Part shown: positions 9,522-21,312 of the stretch, one piece after another
Numbering within the stretch: position 1 is the stretch's first letter
Layout of the letters: each line of letters opens with the position of its first letter
NCBI GenBank assembly: GCA_905221205.1
Contig: CAJNCG010000002.1
Span: 372,001 to 436,000 of the forward strand
DNA from: a bacterium
Lineage (GTDB): Bacteria; Bacillota; Bacilli; Lactobacillales; Streptococcaceae
DNA length: 64,000 nucleotides
Direction of reading: 5' to 3'
Notes under the pieces: model-generated
The model's input: only the letters and a program-made list of their open reading frames with translations
What the model was told of the DNA's origin: nothing
Databases searched by the model: none
Position numbers and translations under genes: made by a program

Positions 9522-9920
9522 AGTGCAATTTTTGGATAATCGCGTGAGGAGAATTTCTTTTCATGAGGAAAGTCCATGCTAGCACAGGCTGTGATGCCTG
9601 TAGTGTTTGTGCTAGGCGAATCCATAAGCCTAGGGACGAGAGATCGTTACGGCAGTCGAAATGGCTAAGTCCTTGGATAGGCCAGAGTAGGCTTGAAAGT
9701 GCCACAGTGACGGAGTCTTTCTGGAAACAGAGAGAGTGGAACGCGGTAAACCCCTCAAGCTAGCAACCCAAATTTCGGTCGGGGCATGGAGTACACGGAA
9801 ACGAACGTAGTACTCTGACTGCTATCAGCTGTAAGTTGTTAGTGGTAGACAGATGATTATCGAAGGGAGTGGTCCTAGTCACTTCTGGAACAAAACATGG
9901 CTTATAGAAAATTGCATATA
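9522..9920 (+). ncRNA. rnpB: RNase P RNA (bacterial class B)
   Basis: About 400 nt with the hallmarks of the Bacillus-type ribozyme. GTGCAATTTT at the start pairs with AAAATTGCAT near the end (helix P1), the conserved GAGGAAAGTCCATGCTAGC block sits near the 5' end, and the ACAGAGAGAGTGGAACGCGG and GACAGATGATTATCGAAGG type segments follow at about 9728 and 9850. It processes the 5' ends of tRNA precursors. A run of open frames through this stretch is not coding. Confidence 0.95.
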
Positions 9921-9957
9921 GGTTGGGGCTGAGAAAACTTTCTCAACCTCATTTTTT
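9921..9957 (+). terminator. rnpB terminator
   Basis: GGTTGGGGCTGAGAA and TTCTCAACC form a stem with a small loop, followed by six T at 9951-9956, directly after the P1 helix of the RNA. Confidence 0.7.
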
Positions 9958-9993
9958 AAAGTGGACATATAGAAAGGTCTTATAAGACTGAAA

Positions 9994-11151
9994 ATGAAAA
10001 AAGAATTTAATTTAATCGCTACTGCTGCAGCGGGTCTTGAGGCTGTCGTTGGTCGTGAAGTGCGAGAGTTGGGCTACGATTGTCAGGTTGAAAATGGACG
10101 TGTTCGTTTTCAAGGAGACGTGAGAGCCATTATTGAAACTAACCTCTGGCTTCGAGCAGCAGATCGTATCAAAATTATCGTAGGAACGTTCCCAGCTAAG
10201 ACATTTGAGGAGCTCTTTCAGGGAGTTTTCGCCCTAGATTGGGAAAATTATTTACCGCTTGGAGCTCGTTTTCCGATTTCGAAAGCCAAATGTGTGAAAT
10301 CTAAACTACACAATGAACCCAGTGTTCAGGCTATTTCAAAGAAGGCCGTTGTCAAGAAATTGCAGAAACACTACGCCCGCCCAGAAGGTGTTCCTCTGAT
10401 GGAGAATGGTCCTGAGTTTAAGATTGAGGTTTCTATTCTGAAAGACATAGCAACTGTCATGATTGATACGACAGGCTCCAGTCTCTTTAAACGTGGCTAT
10501 CGTACCGAAAAGGGTGGGGCTCCTATCAAGGAAAATATGGCGGCAGCCATTTTGCAGCTCTCTAACTGGTATCCAGACAAGCCCTTGATTGATCCAACCT
10601 GTGGTTCAGGAACTTTCTGTATCGAGGCAGTTATGATTGCTAGGAAGATGGCTCCTGGTCTTCGTCGCTCCTTTGCTTTTGAGGAATGGAACTGGATTAG
10701 TGATCGCTTGATTCAAGAAGTGCGTACAGAAGCGTCTAAGAAAGTGGATCGTGAGCTTGAGCTAGATATCATGGGCTGTGATATCGATGCACGTATGGTG
10801 GAAATTGCTAAGGCCAATGCTCAGGCAGCAGGTGTTGCAGGAGATATTACCTTTAAGCAGATGCGCGTGCAGGATTTGCGTTCTGATAAAATCAATGGAG
10901 TGATTATCTCTAACCCACCTTATGGTGAACGCTTGTCAGATGATGCAGGAGTTACCAAGCTTTATGCTGAAATGGGTCAAGTATTTGCACCGCTGAAAAC
11001 GTGGAGCAAGTTTATCTTAACCAGTGATGAAGCCTTTGAGACCAAATACGGTAGTCAGGCGGATAAGAAACGTAAGTTGTACAATGGAACTTTAAAAGTT
11101 GATTTGTATCAATATTTTGGTCAGCGTGTTAAACGTCAGGAAGTAAAGTAG
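9994..11151 (+). CDS. THUMP-domain class I RNA methyltransferase (RlmL/YpsC-like)
   Basis: 385 residues. The N-terminal part (about 1-155) starts ATAAAGLEAVVGREVRELGY and carries a THUMP RNA-binding region. The C-terminal part is a SAM-dependent methyltransferase with LIDPTCGSGTFCIEA (about residue 200) and the N6/N2 amino-methyltransferase motif N307-P-P-Y. These proteins are often labelled DNA methylase but belong to the family of 23S rRNA guanine-N2 methyltransferases such as RlmL; the exact target base is inferred only. It lies 12 bases before mapZ, so the two are probably co-transcribed; this pairing is conserved in streptococci. Confidence 0.9.
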   Translation: MKKEFNLIATAAAGLEAVVGREVRELGYDCQVENGRVRFQGDVRAIIETNLWLRAADRIKIIVGTFPAKTFEELFQGVFALDWENYLPLGARFPISKAKCVKSKLHNEPSVQAISKKAVVKKLQKHYARPEGVPLMENGPEFKIEVSILKDIATVMIDTTGSSLFKRGYRTEKGGAPIKENMAAAILQLSNWYPDKPLIDPTCGSGTFCIEAVMIARKMAPGLRRSFAFEEWNWISDRLIQEVRTEASKKVDRELELDIMGCDIDARMVEIAKANAQAAGVAGDITFKQMRVQDLRSDKINGVIISNPPYGERLSDDAGVTKLYAEMGQVFAPLKTWSKFILTSDEAFETKYGSQADKKRKLYNGTLKVDLYQYFGQRVKRQEVK

Positions 11152-11163
11152 GAAGGAAAACTC

Positions 11164-12573
11164 ATGAGTAAGAAAAGACGGAATCGTCATAAAACAGAAC
11201 ATAAAGAAGCGCAATTTGATTTTGATGATGCCAAAGAGCTAACGGTTGGAGAAGCCATGCGAAAAAATGAAGAGGTGGAAGCAGGTGTGTTGCCTGGAGA
11301 TTCTATCTTGGACAAGTATGTGAAACAACATAAAGATGAAATTGAAGCAGATAAGTTTGAAACACGTCAGTTTAGCAAGGATGATTTAGTTGAAAAAGAA
11401 GAGGTAGAGGAGACTCAGACTCTGGATAATTTGCTTCAAGAGCTTCGTGAGGAAACAGGAGTAACTTCTCCAGCTCCAGAAGATGAATTGAATCAGTTTG
11501 ATGATTTAGAATTAACACGAGTTTCAGAAGCTCCTCTTGTCGAAGAATTTGAGAAGGAAGAAGTACCATTGGTAGGAGCGGAAGAGGCTCTCACACGTTC
11601 TCGAGTGACAGATAGTGAAGATGGGAAAAGTAAGAAGAAATGGGTGCTTTACGGGATTCTAGCCGCATTAGTGGTTCTTATCCTTGGAACTGGTTATTAT
11701 GTTTATCGTCAAGTGGCTCGTTCGACCAAGGAAATCCAGACTTCTCAATCAACTACAAACACGCAGTCAGATGCAGAAGAATTCAATAATTTATACGATG
11801 CCTTCTATACAGATAGCAACAAAACGGCTTTGAAGAATAGTCAGTTTGATAAGCTGAGTCAACTGAAAACCTTGCTTGATAAGCTAGAAGGTAGTCGTGA
11901 ATATACGCTTGCAAAATCTAAGTATGATAGCCTAGCAACTCAAATCAAGGCCATTCAAGATGTCAATGCTCAATTTGAGAAGCCAGCTATTGTGGATGGT
12001 GTCTTGGATACCAATGCAAAAGCTAAATCAGATGCTAAATTTACAGATATTAAAACTGGAAATACGGAGCTTGATAAAGTTCTAGATAAGGCTATCAGTC
12101 TTGGTAAGAGCCAGCAAACAAGTGCTTCAAGCTCAAGTTCAAGTGAAACTAGCAGCTCAAGCTCTAGTCAAGCAAGCGAAAATACTGCTAGTGAGACAAG
12201 CCCAAGTAGTTCAAATACTGCATCAACTGAAACGAGAAGTACCCGCAGTGAAGTCAATATGGGTGTATCAAGTGCAGGAGTTGCTGTTCAAAGAAGTGCG
12301 AGTCGTGTTTCTTATAACCAGTCTGCTATTGATGATAGCAATAATTCTGCCTGGGATTTCGCGGATGGTGTCTTAGAACAAATTCTAGCGACTTCACGTT
12401 CACGTGGTTATATCACTGGTAACCAATATATCCTTGAACGTGTTAATATCGTTAATGGCAATGGTTATTACAACCTCTACAAGCCAGATGGAACCTATCT
12501 CTTTACCCTTAACTGTAAGACAGGATACTTTGTTGGAAATGGTTCTGGACATGCGGATGACTTGGACTACTAA
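11164..12573 (+). CDS. mapZ: Midcell-anchored division protein MapZ (LocZ)
   Basis: 469 residues. Acidic cytoplasmic N-terminal region (about 1-155) with Thr residues of the kind phosphorylated by StkP; one membrane span at about 159-181 ([20 protein letters not shown]); extracellular domain from about 195 to 310; a Ser/Thr-rich linker at about 319-360; and a C-terminal wall-binding domain. MapZ binds peptidoglycan, forms rings at future division sites and positions FtsZ in streptococci. Length fits the pneumococcal protein (464 residues, as I recall). Found with gpsB, rnpB and the upstream methyltransferase, as in pneumococcus. The low-complexity Ser linker is the part most likely to vary between strains. 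Confidence 0.93.
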   Translation: MSKKRRNRHKTEHKEAQFDFDDAKELTVGEAMRKNEEVEAGVLPGDSILDKYVKQHKDEIEADKFETRQFSKDDLVEKEEVEETQTLDNLLQELREETGVTSPAPEDELNQFDDLELTRVSEAPLVEEFEKEEVPLVGAEEALTRSRVTDSEDGKSKKKWVLYGILAALVVLILGTGYYVYRQVARSTKEIQTSQSTTNTQSDAEEFNNLYDAFYTDSNKTALKNSQFDKLSQLKTLLDKLEGSREYTLAKSKYDSLATQIKAIQDVNAQFEKPAIVDGVLDTNAKAKSDAKFTDIKTGNTELDKVLDKAISLGKSQQTSASSSSSSETSSSSSSQASENTASETSPSSSNTASTETRSTRSEVNMGVSSAGVAVQRSASRVSYNQSAIDDSNNSAWDFADGVLEQILATSRSRGYITGNQYILERVNIVNGNGYYNLYKPDGTYLFTLNCKTGYFVGNGSGHADDLDY

Positions 12574-12648
12574 GCAGTCGTTACAAAATTCTTTCTTTTC
12601 AAAAGTAAAAATGATAAAATAAAACAAATTAAACAAGAGGAGTGTCAA

Positions 12649-14073
12649 ATGACAAAAGCTAACTTTGGTGTTGTTGGTATGGCCGTAATGGGTCGTAACC
12701 TTGCCCTTAATATTGAATCTCGTGGTTACACAGTTGCTATTTACAACCGTAGTAAAGAAAAAACTGAAGATGTAATTGCTTGCCATCCTGAAAAGAACTT
12801 TGTACCAAGCTATGACGTTGAAAGTTTTGTAAACTCAATCGAAAAACCTCGTCGTATCATGCTCATGGTTCAAGCTGGACCTGGTACAGATGCTACAATT
12901 CAAGCCCTTCTTCCACACCTTGACAAGGGTGATATCTTGATCGACGGAGGAAACACTTTCTACAAAGATACAATCCGTCGTAATGAAGAATTGGCAAACT
13001 CAGGTATCAACTTTATCGGTACTGGGGTTTCTGGTGGTGAAAAAGGTGCCCTAGAAGGTCCTTCTATCATGCCTGGTGGACAAAAAGAGGCCTACGAATT
13101 GGTTGCGGATGTTCTTGAAGAAATCTCAGCTAAAGCACCAGAAGATGGCAAACCATGTGTGACTTATATCGGTCCTGATGGAGCTGGTCACTATGTGAAA
13201 ATGGTTCACAACGGTATCGAGTATGGTGATATGCAATTGATCGCAGAAAGTTATGACTTGATGCAACACTTGCTAGGCCTTTCAGCAGAAGATATGGCTG
13301 AAATCTTTACTGAATGGAACAAGGGTGAATTGGACAGCTACTTGATCGAAATCACAGCTGATATCTTGAGCCGTAAAGACGATGAAGGTCAAGATGGACC
13401 AATCGTAGACTACATCCTTGATGCCGCAGGTAACAAGGGAACTGGTAAATGGACTAGCCAATCATCACTTGACCTTGGTGTGCCATTGTCACTCATCACT
13501 GAGTCAGTATTTGCACGTTACATTTCAACTTACAAAGAAGAACGTGTACATGCTAGCAAGGTTCTTCCAAAACCAGCTGCCTTCAAATTTGAAGGAGACA
13601 AGGCTGAGTTGATTGAAAAGATCCGTCAAGCCCTTTACTTCTCAAAAATCATTTCATACGCACAAGGTTTTGCGCAATTGCGTGTAGCTTCTAAAGAAAA
13701 CAACTGGAACTTGCCATTTGCAGATATCGCATCTATCTGGCGTGATGGCTGTATCATCCGTTCTCGTTTCTTGCAAAAGATTACAGATGCTTACAACCGT
13801 GATGCAGACCTTGCTAACCTTCTTTTGGATGAGTACTTCTTGGATGTTACTGCTAAGTACCAACAAGCAGTGCGCGATATCGTAGCTCTTGCTGTTCAAG
13901 CTGGTGTACCAGTACCAACCTTCTCAGCAGCTATTACTTACTATGATAGCTACCGTTCAGCTGACCTTCCAGCTAACTTGATTCAAGCGCAACGTGACTA
14001 CTTTGGTGCTCACACTTACCAACGTAAAGACAAAGAAGGAACATTCCACTACTCTTGGTATGACGAAAAATAA
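12649..14073 (+). CDS. gnd: 6-phosphogluconate dehydrogenase (decarboxylating)
   Basis: 474 residues, full length. It converts 6-phosphogluconate to ribulose-5-phosphate with NADPH formation in the oxidative pentose phosphate pathway. The N-terminal Rossmann motif is [21 protein letters not shown]; the substrate-binding signature [21 protein letters not shown] is near residue 125, followed by [18 protein letters not shown] with the catalytic lysine. High use of streptococcal optimal codons suggests strong expression. The response regulator ritR follows after 11 bases, so both are probably on one transcript. Confidence 0.97.
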   Translation: MTKANFGVVGMAVMGRNLALNIESRGYTVAIYNRSKEKTEDVIACHPEKNFVPSYDVESFVNSIEKPRRIMLMVQAGPGTDATIQALLPHLDKGDILIDGGNTFYKDTIRRNEELANSGINFIGTGVSGGEKGALEGPSIMPGGQKEAYELVADVLEEISAKAPEDGKPCVTYIGPDGAGHYVKMVHNGIEYGDMQLIAESYDLMQHLLGLSAEDMAEIFTEWNKGELDSYLIEITADILSRKDDEGQDGPIVDYILDAAGNKGTGKWTSQSSLDLGVPLSLITESVFARYISTYKEERVHASKVLPKPAAFKFEGDKAELIEKIRQALYFSKIISYAQGFAQLRVASKENNWNLPFADIASIWRDGCIIRSRFLQKITDAYNRDADLANLLLDEYFLDVTAKYQQAVRDIVALAVQAGVPVPTFSAAITYYDSYRSADLPANLIQAQRDYFGAHTYQRKDKEGTFHYSWYDEK

Positions 14074-14084
14074 GTAGGTCTGCC

Positions 14085-14774
14085 ATGGGGAAACGGATTT
14101 TATTACTTGAGAAAGAACGAAATCTAGCTCACTTTTTAAGTTTGGAACTCCAAAAAGAGCAATACCGAGTTGATCAGGTTGAGGAGGGGCAAAAAGCCCT
14201 CTCCATGGCTCTTCAGACAGACTATGACTTGATTTTATTGAATGCTCGTCTGGGGGATATGACAGCCCAGGATTTTGCAGACAAGCTGAGTCGGACTAAG
14301 CCAGCTTCAGTTATTATGGTCTTGGACCATCGTGAAGAATTGCAAGACCAGCTTGAGACAATCCAACGCTTTGCCGTTTCTTACATCTATAAGCCAGTAA
14401 TCATTGATAATCTGGTAGCTCGTATTTCAGCGATTTTCCGAGGTCGGGACTTCATTGACCAACACTGTAGTCAGATGAAAGTTCCAACGTCTTACCGCAA
14501 TCTGCGTATGGATGTAGAGCATCATACCGTTTATCGTGGCGATGAGATGATTGCCCTGACTCGTCGTGAGTATGACCTCTTGGCTACTCTTATGGGAAGC
14601 AAGAAAGTTCTGACTCGTGAGCAGTTGTTGGAAAGTGTCTGGAAGTATGAAAGTGCGACCGAAACGAATATCGTGGATGTCTATATCCGTTATCTACGTA
14701 GCAAGCTGGATGTAAAAGGTCAGAAAAGCTACATTAAAACCGTGCGTGGTGTCGGTTACACCATGCAAGAATAG
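14085..14774 (+). CDS. ritR: Orphan redox response regulator RitR
   Basis: 229 residues: receiver domain (about 1-118), linker, and OmpR-type winged helix (ALTRREYDLLATLMGS to VRGVGYTM). The residue at the usual phosphorylation site is asparagine (N53 in LLNARLGD) rather than aspartate, and no histidine kinase gene is adjacent. Cysteine 128, in the linker (DQHCS), is the residue reported to act as a redox switch for dimerisation in pneumococcal RitR. RitR represses iron uptake (piu) and helps oxidative-stress defence. Only a weak Shine-Dalgarno is seen, consistent with low expression after gnd. Two stem-loops downstream end the unit. Confidence 0.95.
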   Translation: MGKRILLLEKERNLAHFLSLELQKEQYRVDQVEEGQKALSMALQTDYDLILLNARLGDMTAQDFADKLSRTKPASVIMVLDHREELQDQLETIQRFAVSYIYKPVIIDNLVARISAIFRGRDFIDQHCSQMKVPTSYRNLRMDVEHHTVYRGDEMIALTRREYDLLATLMGSKKVLTREQLLESVWKYESATETNIVDVYIRYLRSKLDVKGQKSYIKTVRGVGYTMQE

Positions 14775-14789
14775 AAAATAGACTAGGAG

Positions 14790-14818
14790 AACTCAGTTGT
14801 AATCATGCAACTGAGTTT
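14790..14818 (+). terminator. Stem-loop after ritR
   Basis: Perfect ten-pair stem AACTCAGTTG/CAACTGAGTT with an eight-base loop, but only a short T stretch follows, so it may be a weak terminator or a 3' end stabiliser. Confidence 0.5.
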
Positions 14819-14876
14819 ATCCATTTCTTTCTTGAGTTTTTTCTCTAGTTTGCTTAAAAGTTTTATTTTAGCATCG

Positions 14877-14908
14877 AGCGATTGTGAATGGAAACAATCG
14901 CTTTTTTT
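14877..14908 (+). terminator. gnd-ritR terminator
   Basis: AGCGATTG/CAATCGCT stem, ten-base loop, then seven T. Together with the BOX element it occupies the otherwise gene-free stretch 14775-15097. In pneumococcal genomes as I recall them, choline-binding protein genes sit in this gap; nothing of them is visible here. Confidence 0.8.
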
Positions 14909-14960
14909 GTGAAAATATAATAAAATAGATAGGAGAAAATAAATACTTGTAGGAAAAAAT

Positions 14961-15066
14961 AATACTCGTCGAAAATCAAATTCAAACCACGTCAGCGTCG
15001 CCTTACCGTACTCAAGTACAGCCTGCGGCTAGCTTCCTAGTTTGCCTTTTGATTTTCATTGAGTAT
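14961..15066 (+). repeat. BOX element, A-C form without boxB
   Basis: Begins AATACTCGTCGAAAATCAAA and has the boxA core CCACGTCAGCGTCGCCTTA. It passes directly into a boxC-type end (GCGGCTAGCTTCCTAGTTTG) that finishes TTTTCATTGAGTAT. The two ends are inverted repeats (ATACTC/GAGTAT). boxB modules are missing. A near-identical copy lies at 23349-23454. It sits about 30 bases before the mvaK1 start, so it will be in the leader or promoter of the mevalonate operon. Confidence 0.9.
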
Positions 15067-15097
15067 GAGACGGTTTTTCGTCTAGTAAAAGGATAAC

Positions 15098-15976
15098 ATG
15101 ACAAAAAAAGTGGGTGTCGGTCAGGCACATAGTAAGATAATTTTAATAGGGGAGCATGCGGTCGTTTATGGTTATCCTGCCATTTCCCTGCCTCTTTTGG
15201 AGGTGGAGGTGACTTGTAAGGTGGTCCCTGCTGAAAGTCCTTGGCGCCTCTATGAGGAGGATACCTTGTCCATGGCAGTTTATGCTTCGCTGGAGTATTT
15301 GGATATCAAAGAAGCCTGCATTCGCTGTGAGATTGACTCGGCTATCCCTGAAAAACGGGGAATGGGTTCGTCAGCCGCTATCAGCATAGCGGCCATTCGT
15401 GCGGTATTTGACTATTATGATGCTGATTTGCCTCATGATGTACTAGAAATCTTGGTCAATCGGGCTGAGATGATTGCCCATATGAATCCTAGTGGTTTGG
15501 ATGCTAAGACCTGTCTCAGTGATCAACCTATTCGTTTTATCAAGAACGTAGGATTTACAGAGCTTGAGATGAATCTATCTGCCTATTTGGTAATTGCTGA
15601 TACGGGCGTTTATGGTCACACTCGTGAAGCTATCCAAGTGGTTCAAAGTAAGGGGAAAGACGCCCTACCGTTTTTGCATGCCTTAGGGGAATTGACTCAG
15701 CAAGCAGAAGATGCGATTTCACAAAAAGATGCTGAAGGATTGGGACAAATCCTCAGTCAAGCGCATTTACATTTAAAAGAAATTGGTGTTAGTAGTCCTG
15801 AGGCAGACTCTTTGGTTGAAACGGCTCTTAGCCGTGGTGCTTTAGGTGCCAAGATGAGTGGTGGTGGGCTAGGAGGCTGTATTATCGCCTTGGCAACCAA
15901 TTGGACTCAAGCTCAAGAACTAGCAGAAAGATTAGAAGAGAAAGGAGCTGTTCAGACATGGATAGAGAGCCTGTAA
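15098..15976 (+). CDS. mvaK1: Mevalonate kinase
   Basis: 292 residues of the GHMP kinase family. It phosphorylates mevalonate to 5-phosphomevalonate, the first kinase of the lower mevalonate pathway to isopentenyl diphosphate. The N-terminus has KIILIGEHAVVYGYPAISLP, the ATP-binding loop PEKRGMGSSAAISIAA lies near residue 90, and the C-terminal motif AKMSGGGLGGCIIAL near residue 255. First gene of mvaK1-mvaD-mvaK2-fni, in which each gene overlaps the next: the mvaD start at 15958 is inside this gene. A BOX element lies just upstream. Confidence 0.96.
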   Translation: MTKKVGVGQAHSKIILIGEHAVVYGYPAISLPLLEVEVTCKVVPAESPWRLYEEDTLSMAVYASLEYLDIKEACIRCEIDSAIPEKRGMGSSAAISIAAIRAVFDYYDADLPHDVLEILVNRAEMIAHMNPSGLDAKTCLSDQPIRFIKNVGFTELEMNLSAYLVIADTGVYGHTREAIQVVQSKGKDALPFLHALGELTQQAEDAISQKDAEGLGQILSQAHLHLKEIGVSSPEADSLVETALSRGALGAKMSGGGLGGCIIALATNWTQAQELAERLEEKGAVQTWIESL

Positions 15977-16897
15977 CAGTACGTTCCTACGCAAATATTG
16001 CTATTATCAAATATTGGGGAAAGAAAAAAGAAAAAGAGATGGTACCTGCCACTAGCAGTATCTCTCTGACTTTGGAAAATATGTATACGGAGACGACCTT
16101 GTCGCCTTTACCAACGGATGCGACTTCTGATACATTTTATATCAATGGTCAGTTACAAAATGAGGCGGAGCATGCCAAGATGAGTAAGATTATTGACCGC
16201 TACCGTCCAGATGGTGAGGGCTTTGTTCGTATTGACACTCAAAACAATATGCCTACGGCAGCGGGCTTGTCATCAAGTTCTAGTGGTTTGTCCGCCCTGG
16301 TCAAGGCTTGTAATGCTTATTTCAAGCTTGGTTTGAATCGGAGCCAGTTGGCGCAGGAGGCTAAGTTTGCCTCAGGATCTTCCTCTCGGAGTTTTTATGG
16401 ACCGCTAGGTGCCTGGGATAAGGATAGTGGGGAAATTTACCCTGTAGAGACAGACTTGAAACTAGCTATGATTATGTTGGTGCTAGAGGATAAGAAAAAA
16501 CCAATCTCTAGCCGTGACGGGATGAAACTCTGTGTGGAGACTTCGACGACCTTTGATGACTGGGTGCGTCAGTCTGAGAAGAATTATCAGGATATGCTGG
16601 TTTATCTCAAGGAAAATGATTTTGCCAAAGTTGGGGAATTAACGGAGAAAAATGCCCTTGCTATGCACGCTACGACCAAAACAGCATCACCAGCTTTTTC
16701 TTATCTGACGGATGCATCTTATGAGGCTATGGACTTTGTCCGCCAGCTTCGTCAGCAAGGAGAAGCCTGCTACTTTACCATGGATGCTGGTCCCAATGTC
16801 AAGGTCCTCTGTCAGGAGAAAGATTTGGAGCATTTGTCAGAAATTTTCGGTCAACATTATCGCTTGATTGTGTCAAAAACAAAGGATTTGAGCCAAG

Positions 16898-16911
<14 letters not shown>
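15958..16911 (+). CDS. mvaD: Diphosphomevalonate decarboxylase
   Basis: 317 residues from the ATG at 15958, chosen because AAAGGAG lies at 15941-15947 and the protein then starts VTVRSYANIAIIKYWGKK, the conserved beginning of the family. It carries out the ATP-dependent decarboxylation of 5-diphosphomevalonate to isopentenyl diphosphate. The GHMP motif NNMPTAAGLSSSSSGLSAL follows near residue 95, and MDAGPNVKVLC near residue 280. It overlaps mvaK1 by 19 bases and mvaK2 by 14. Confidence 0.96.
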
Positions 16912-18914
<2,003 letters not shown>

Positions 18915-18975
18915 CATCTTCAGACCGAGGTGACTTTTTTGAATTGTGTTAAAATAGAAAAGAGAGGATACATGT

Positions 18976-19674
18976 ATGAGAAAATTTAAAATCTTTTTAT
19001 TTATTGAAGCCTGTCTTTTGACGGGAGCTCTGATTTTGATGGTTTCAGAGCATTTTTCGCGTTTTCTGCTGATTCTATTCCTCTTTCTGCTTTTGATTCG
19101 TTATTACACTGGTAAAGAGGGAAATAACCTTCTGTTGGTAGTGGCAACTATTCTCTTCTTTTTCATCGTCATGCTCAATCCCTTTGTGATTCTAGCTATT
19201 TTTGTTGCGGTTATATACAGTCTCTTTCTTATTTACCCGATGATGAACCAGGAAAAAGAGCAGACTAATTTGGTTTTTGAAGAGGTGGTGACGGTTAAGA
19301 AGGAGAAAAATCGTTGGTTTGGTAATCTCCATCATTTTTCAAGTTACCAGACTTGTCAGTTTGATGATATCAATCTCTTTCGTCTTATGGGCAAGGACAC
19401 CATTCATCTGGAGAGGGTGATTCTAACCAATCATGATAATGTTATTATCCTCAGAAAGATGGTAGGAACGACCAAAATCATTGTGCCTGTTGATGTAGAA
19501 GTCAGTCTCAGTGTTAACTGTCTCTATGGGGATTTGACTTTCTTCAACCAGTCCAAGCGAGCCCTCCGCAATGAACACTATCATCAGGAAACAAGAGACT
19601 ATCTCAAGAGTAACAAGAGCGTCAAGATTCTCTTGACCACTATGATTGGCGATGTGGAGGTGGTTAGAGGATGA
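18976..19674 (+). CDS. liaF: LiaF-like membrane protein of the envelope-stress system
   Basis: 232 residues. The N-terminal 90 or so residues hold several hydrophobic spans (FLFIEACLLTGALILMVSEH onward); the rest is a soluble domain of the cell-wall-active antibiotic response type (NRWFGNLHHFSSYQTCQFDD, then MIGDVEVVRG at the end). In LiaFSR systems this protein keeps the kinase off until the envelope is stressed. It lies directly before the kinase gene with a four-base overlap (ATGA), matching liaF-liaS-liaR order in streptococci. Confidence 0.9.
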   Translation: MRKFKIFLFIEACLLTGALILMVSEHFSRFLLILFLFLLLIRYYTGKEGNNLLLVVATILFFFIVMLNPFVILAIFVAVIYSLFLIYPMMNQEKEQTNLVFEEVVTVKKEKNRWFGNLHHFSSYQTCQFDDINLFRLMGKDTIHLERVILTNHDNVIILRKMVGTTKIIVPVDVEVSLSVNCLYGDLTFFNQSKRALRNEHYHQETRDYLKSNKSVKILLTTMIGDVEVVRG

Positions 19675-20666
19675 AAAAACAAGCTTATGCAATCATTGCC
19701 CTCACCTCTTTCCTCTTTGTCTTATTTCTCTCCCATAGCTTGCTGGAAATCCTTGATTTTGACTGGTCTATTTTCCTGCACGATGTCGACAAAACAGAAA
19801 AATTTGTCTTTTTATTGTTGGTTTTCAGCATGTCCATGACCTGTCTCTTAGCCCTGTTTTGGCGAGGTATCGAAGAGCTTTCTCTAAGAAAAATGCAGTC
19901 TAATATCAAGCGTTTGTTGGTAGGGAAAGAAGTGGTTCAGGTTGCTGATCCAGATTTGGATGCCAGTTTTAAGTCCCTGTCAGGCAAACTTAACCTCTTG
20001 ACAGAAGCGCTTCAAAAGGCTGAAAATCACAGTCTTACTCAGGAAGAGGAAATCATCGAGAAAGAACGAAAGCGGATTGCTCGAGATTTGCACGATACTG
20101 TCAGTCAGGAGTTGTTTGCGGCTCACATGATTTTATCAGGTGTCAGTCAGCAGGCTTTGAAACTGGATAGAGAAAAGATGCAGACCCAGTTGCAGAGTGT
20201 CACAGCTATTTTAGAAACTGCCCAGAAGGATTTGCGGGTCTTGCTCTTGCATTTGAGACCAGTTGAATTGGAAGAGAAGAGTCTGGTTGAAGGAATCCAA
20301 ATTCTCCTAAAAGAGCTTGAGGACAAGAGCGATCTCAAGGTTAGTTTCAAGCAAAATGTGACGAAATTGCCCAAGAAAATCGAGGAGCATATCTTCCGTA
20401 TCCTGCAAGAATTAATCAGCAATACCCTCCGTCATGCTCAAGCCTCCTGTTTGGATGTCTATCTTTATCAGACGGATGTTGAATTGCAGGTGAAGGTGGT
20501 GGACAATGGGATTGGTTTCCAGCTGGGGAGTTTTGACGACTTGAGTTATGGACTGCGAAACATCAAGGAACGGGTTGAAGATATGGCAGGGACGGTTCAA
20601 CTTTTGACAGCTCCCAAGCAAGGGCTGGCAGTTGATATCCGGATTCCCTTGATTGATAAGGAATGA
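19671..20666 (+). CDS. liaS: Histidine kinase LiaS (HK03)
   Basis: 331 residues. Two membrane spans (about 5-25 and 41-62) enclose a very short outside loop, typical of intramembrane-sensing kinases. The HisKA_3 dimerisation motif ERKRIARDLHDTVSQELFAA holds the phosphorylated histidine H141, and the ATPase domain has N box ELISNTLRHAQAS and G boxes VVDNGIGFQ and YGLRNIKERVEDMAG. It phosphorylates LiaR in response to cell-envelope damage such as lipid II-binding antibiotics. Translationally coupled to liaF. Confidence 0.93.
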   Translation: MKKQAYAIIALTSFLFVLFLSHSLLEILDFDWSIFLHDVDKTEKFVFLLLVFSMSMTCLLALFWRGIEELSLRKMQSNIKRLLVGKEVVQVADPDLDASFKSLSGKLNLLTEALQKAENHSLTQEEEIIEKERKRIARDLHDTVSQELFAAHMILSGVSQQALKLDREKMQTQLQSVTAILETAQKDLRVLLLHLRPVELEEKSLVEGIQILLKELEDKSDLKVSFKQNVTKLPKKIEEHIFRILQELISNTLRHAQASCLDVYLYQTDVELQVKVVDNGIGFQLGSFDDLSYGLRNIKERVEDMAGTVQLLTAPKQGLAVDIRIPLIDKE

Positions 20667-20679
20667 TAAAGGAGTAAAG

Positions 20680-21312
20680 ATGAAAATTTTACTAGTGGAC
20701 GATCATGAAATGGTCCGATTGGGCTTGAAAAGCTACTTTGACCTCCAAGACGATGTAGAAGTTGTGGGCGAGGCGGCAAATGGGTCTCAAGGTATTGACT
20801 TGGCCTTGGAATTACGTCCAGATGTCATTGTCATGGATATTGTCATGCCTGAGATGAATGGGATTGACGCGACCTTAGCCATTCTCAAAGAATGGCCTGA
20901 AGCCAAGATTTTGATTGTGACCTCTTATTTGGACAATGAAAAAATCATGCCTGTCTTAAATGCAGGTGCTCGGGGCTATATGCTCAAGACTTCTAGTGCA
21001 GACGAACTACTCCATGCCGTCCGTAAGGTGGCTGATGGGGAGTTAGCCATTGAGCAAGAGGTCAGCAAGAAGGTCGAATACCACCGCAATCATATGGAAC
21101 TTCATGAAGAATTGACTGCGCGTGAGCGAGATGTTCTCCAACTGATTGCCAAGGGTTACGAAAATCAGCGCATCGCAGATGAACTTTTTATCTCTCTCAA
21201 GACGGTCAAGACTCACGTGTCTAACATTCTTGCCAAGCTTGAGGTCAGTGATCGTACCCAGGCTGCAGTCTATGCCTTTCAGCACCACTTGGTGGGGCAT
21301 GAGGAGTTTTAG
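20680..21312 (+). CDS. liaR: Response regulator LiaR (RR03)
   Basis: 210 residues from the ATG at 20680, which has AAAGGAG ten bases upstream; the in-frame start at 20653 lies inside liaS and lacks a ribosome-binding site. Receiver domain with D7/D8 and the phospho-acceptor D53 (IVMDIVMPEMNG), and a C-terminal NarL/FixJ helix-turn-helix (LTARERDVLQLIAKGYENQR, then SLKTVKTHVSNILAKL). Partner of the adjacent LiaS. The next gene starts on the base after its stop. Confidence 0.95.
   Translation: MKILLVDDHEMVRLGLKSYFDLQDDVEVVGEAANGSQGIDLALELRPDVIVMDIVMPEMNGIDATLAILKEWPEAKILIVTSYLDNEKIMPVLNAGARGYMLKTSSADELLHAVRKVADGELAIEQEVSKKVEYHRNHMELHEELTARERDVLQLIAKGYENQRIADELFISLKTVKTHVSNILAKLEVSDRTQAAVYAFQHHLVGHEEF

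Noticed and set aside
9563..9763. Open reading frames across the RNase P RNA gene
   Set aside because: The sequence is a well-formed class B RNase P RNA with pairing ends; the frames have no ribosome-binding site and overlap it completely.
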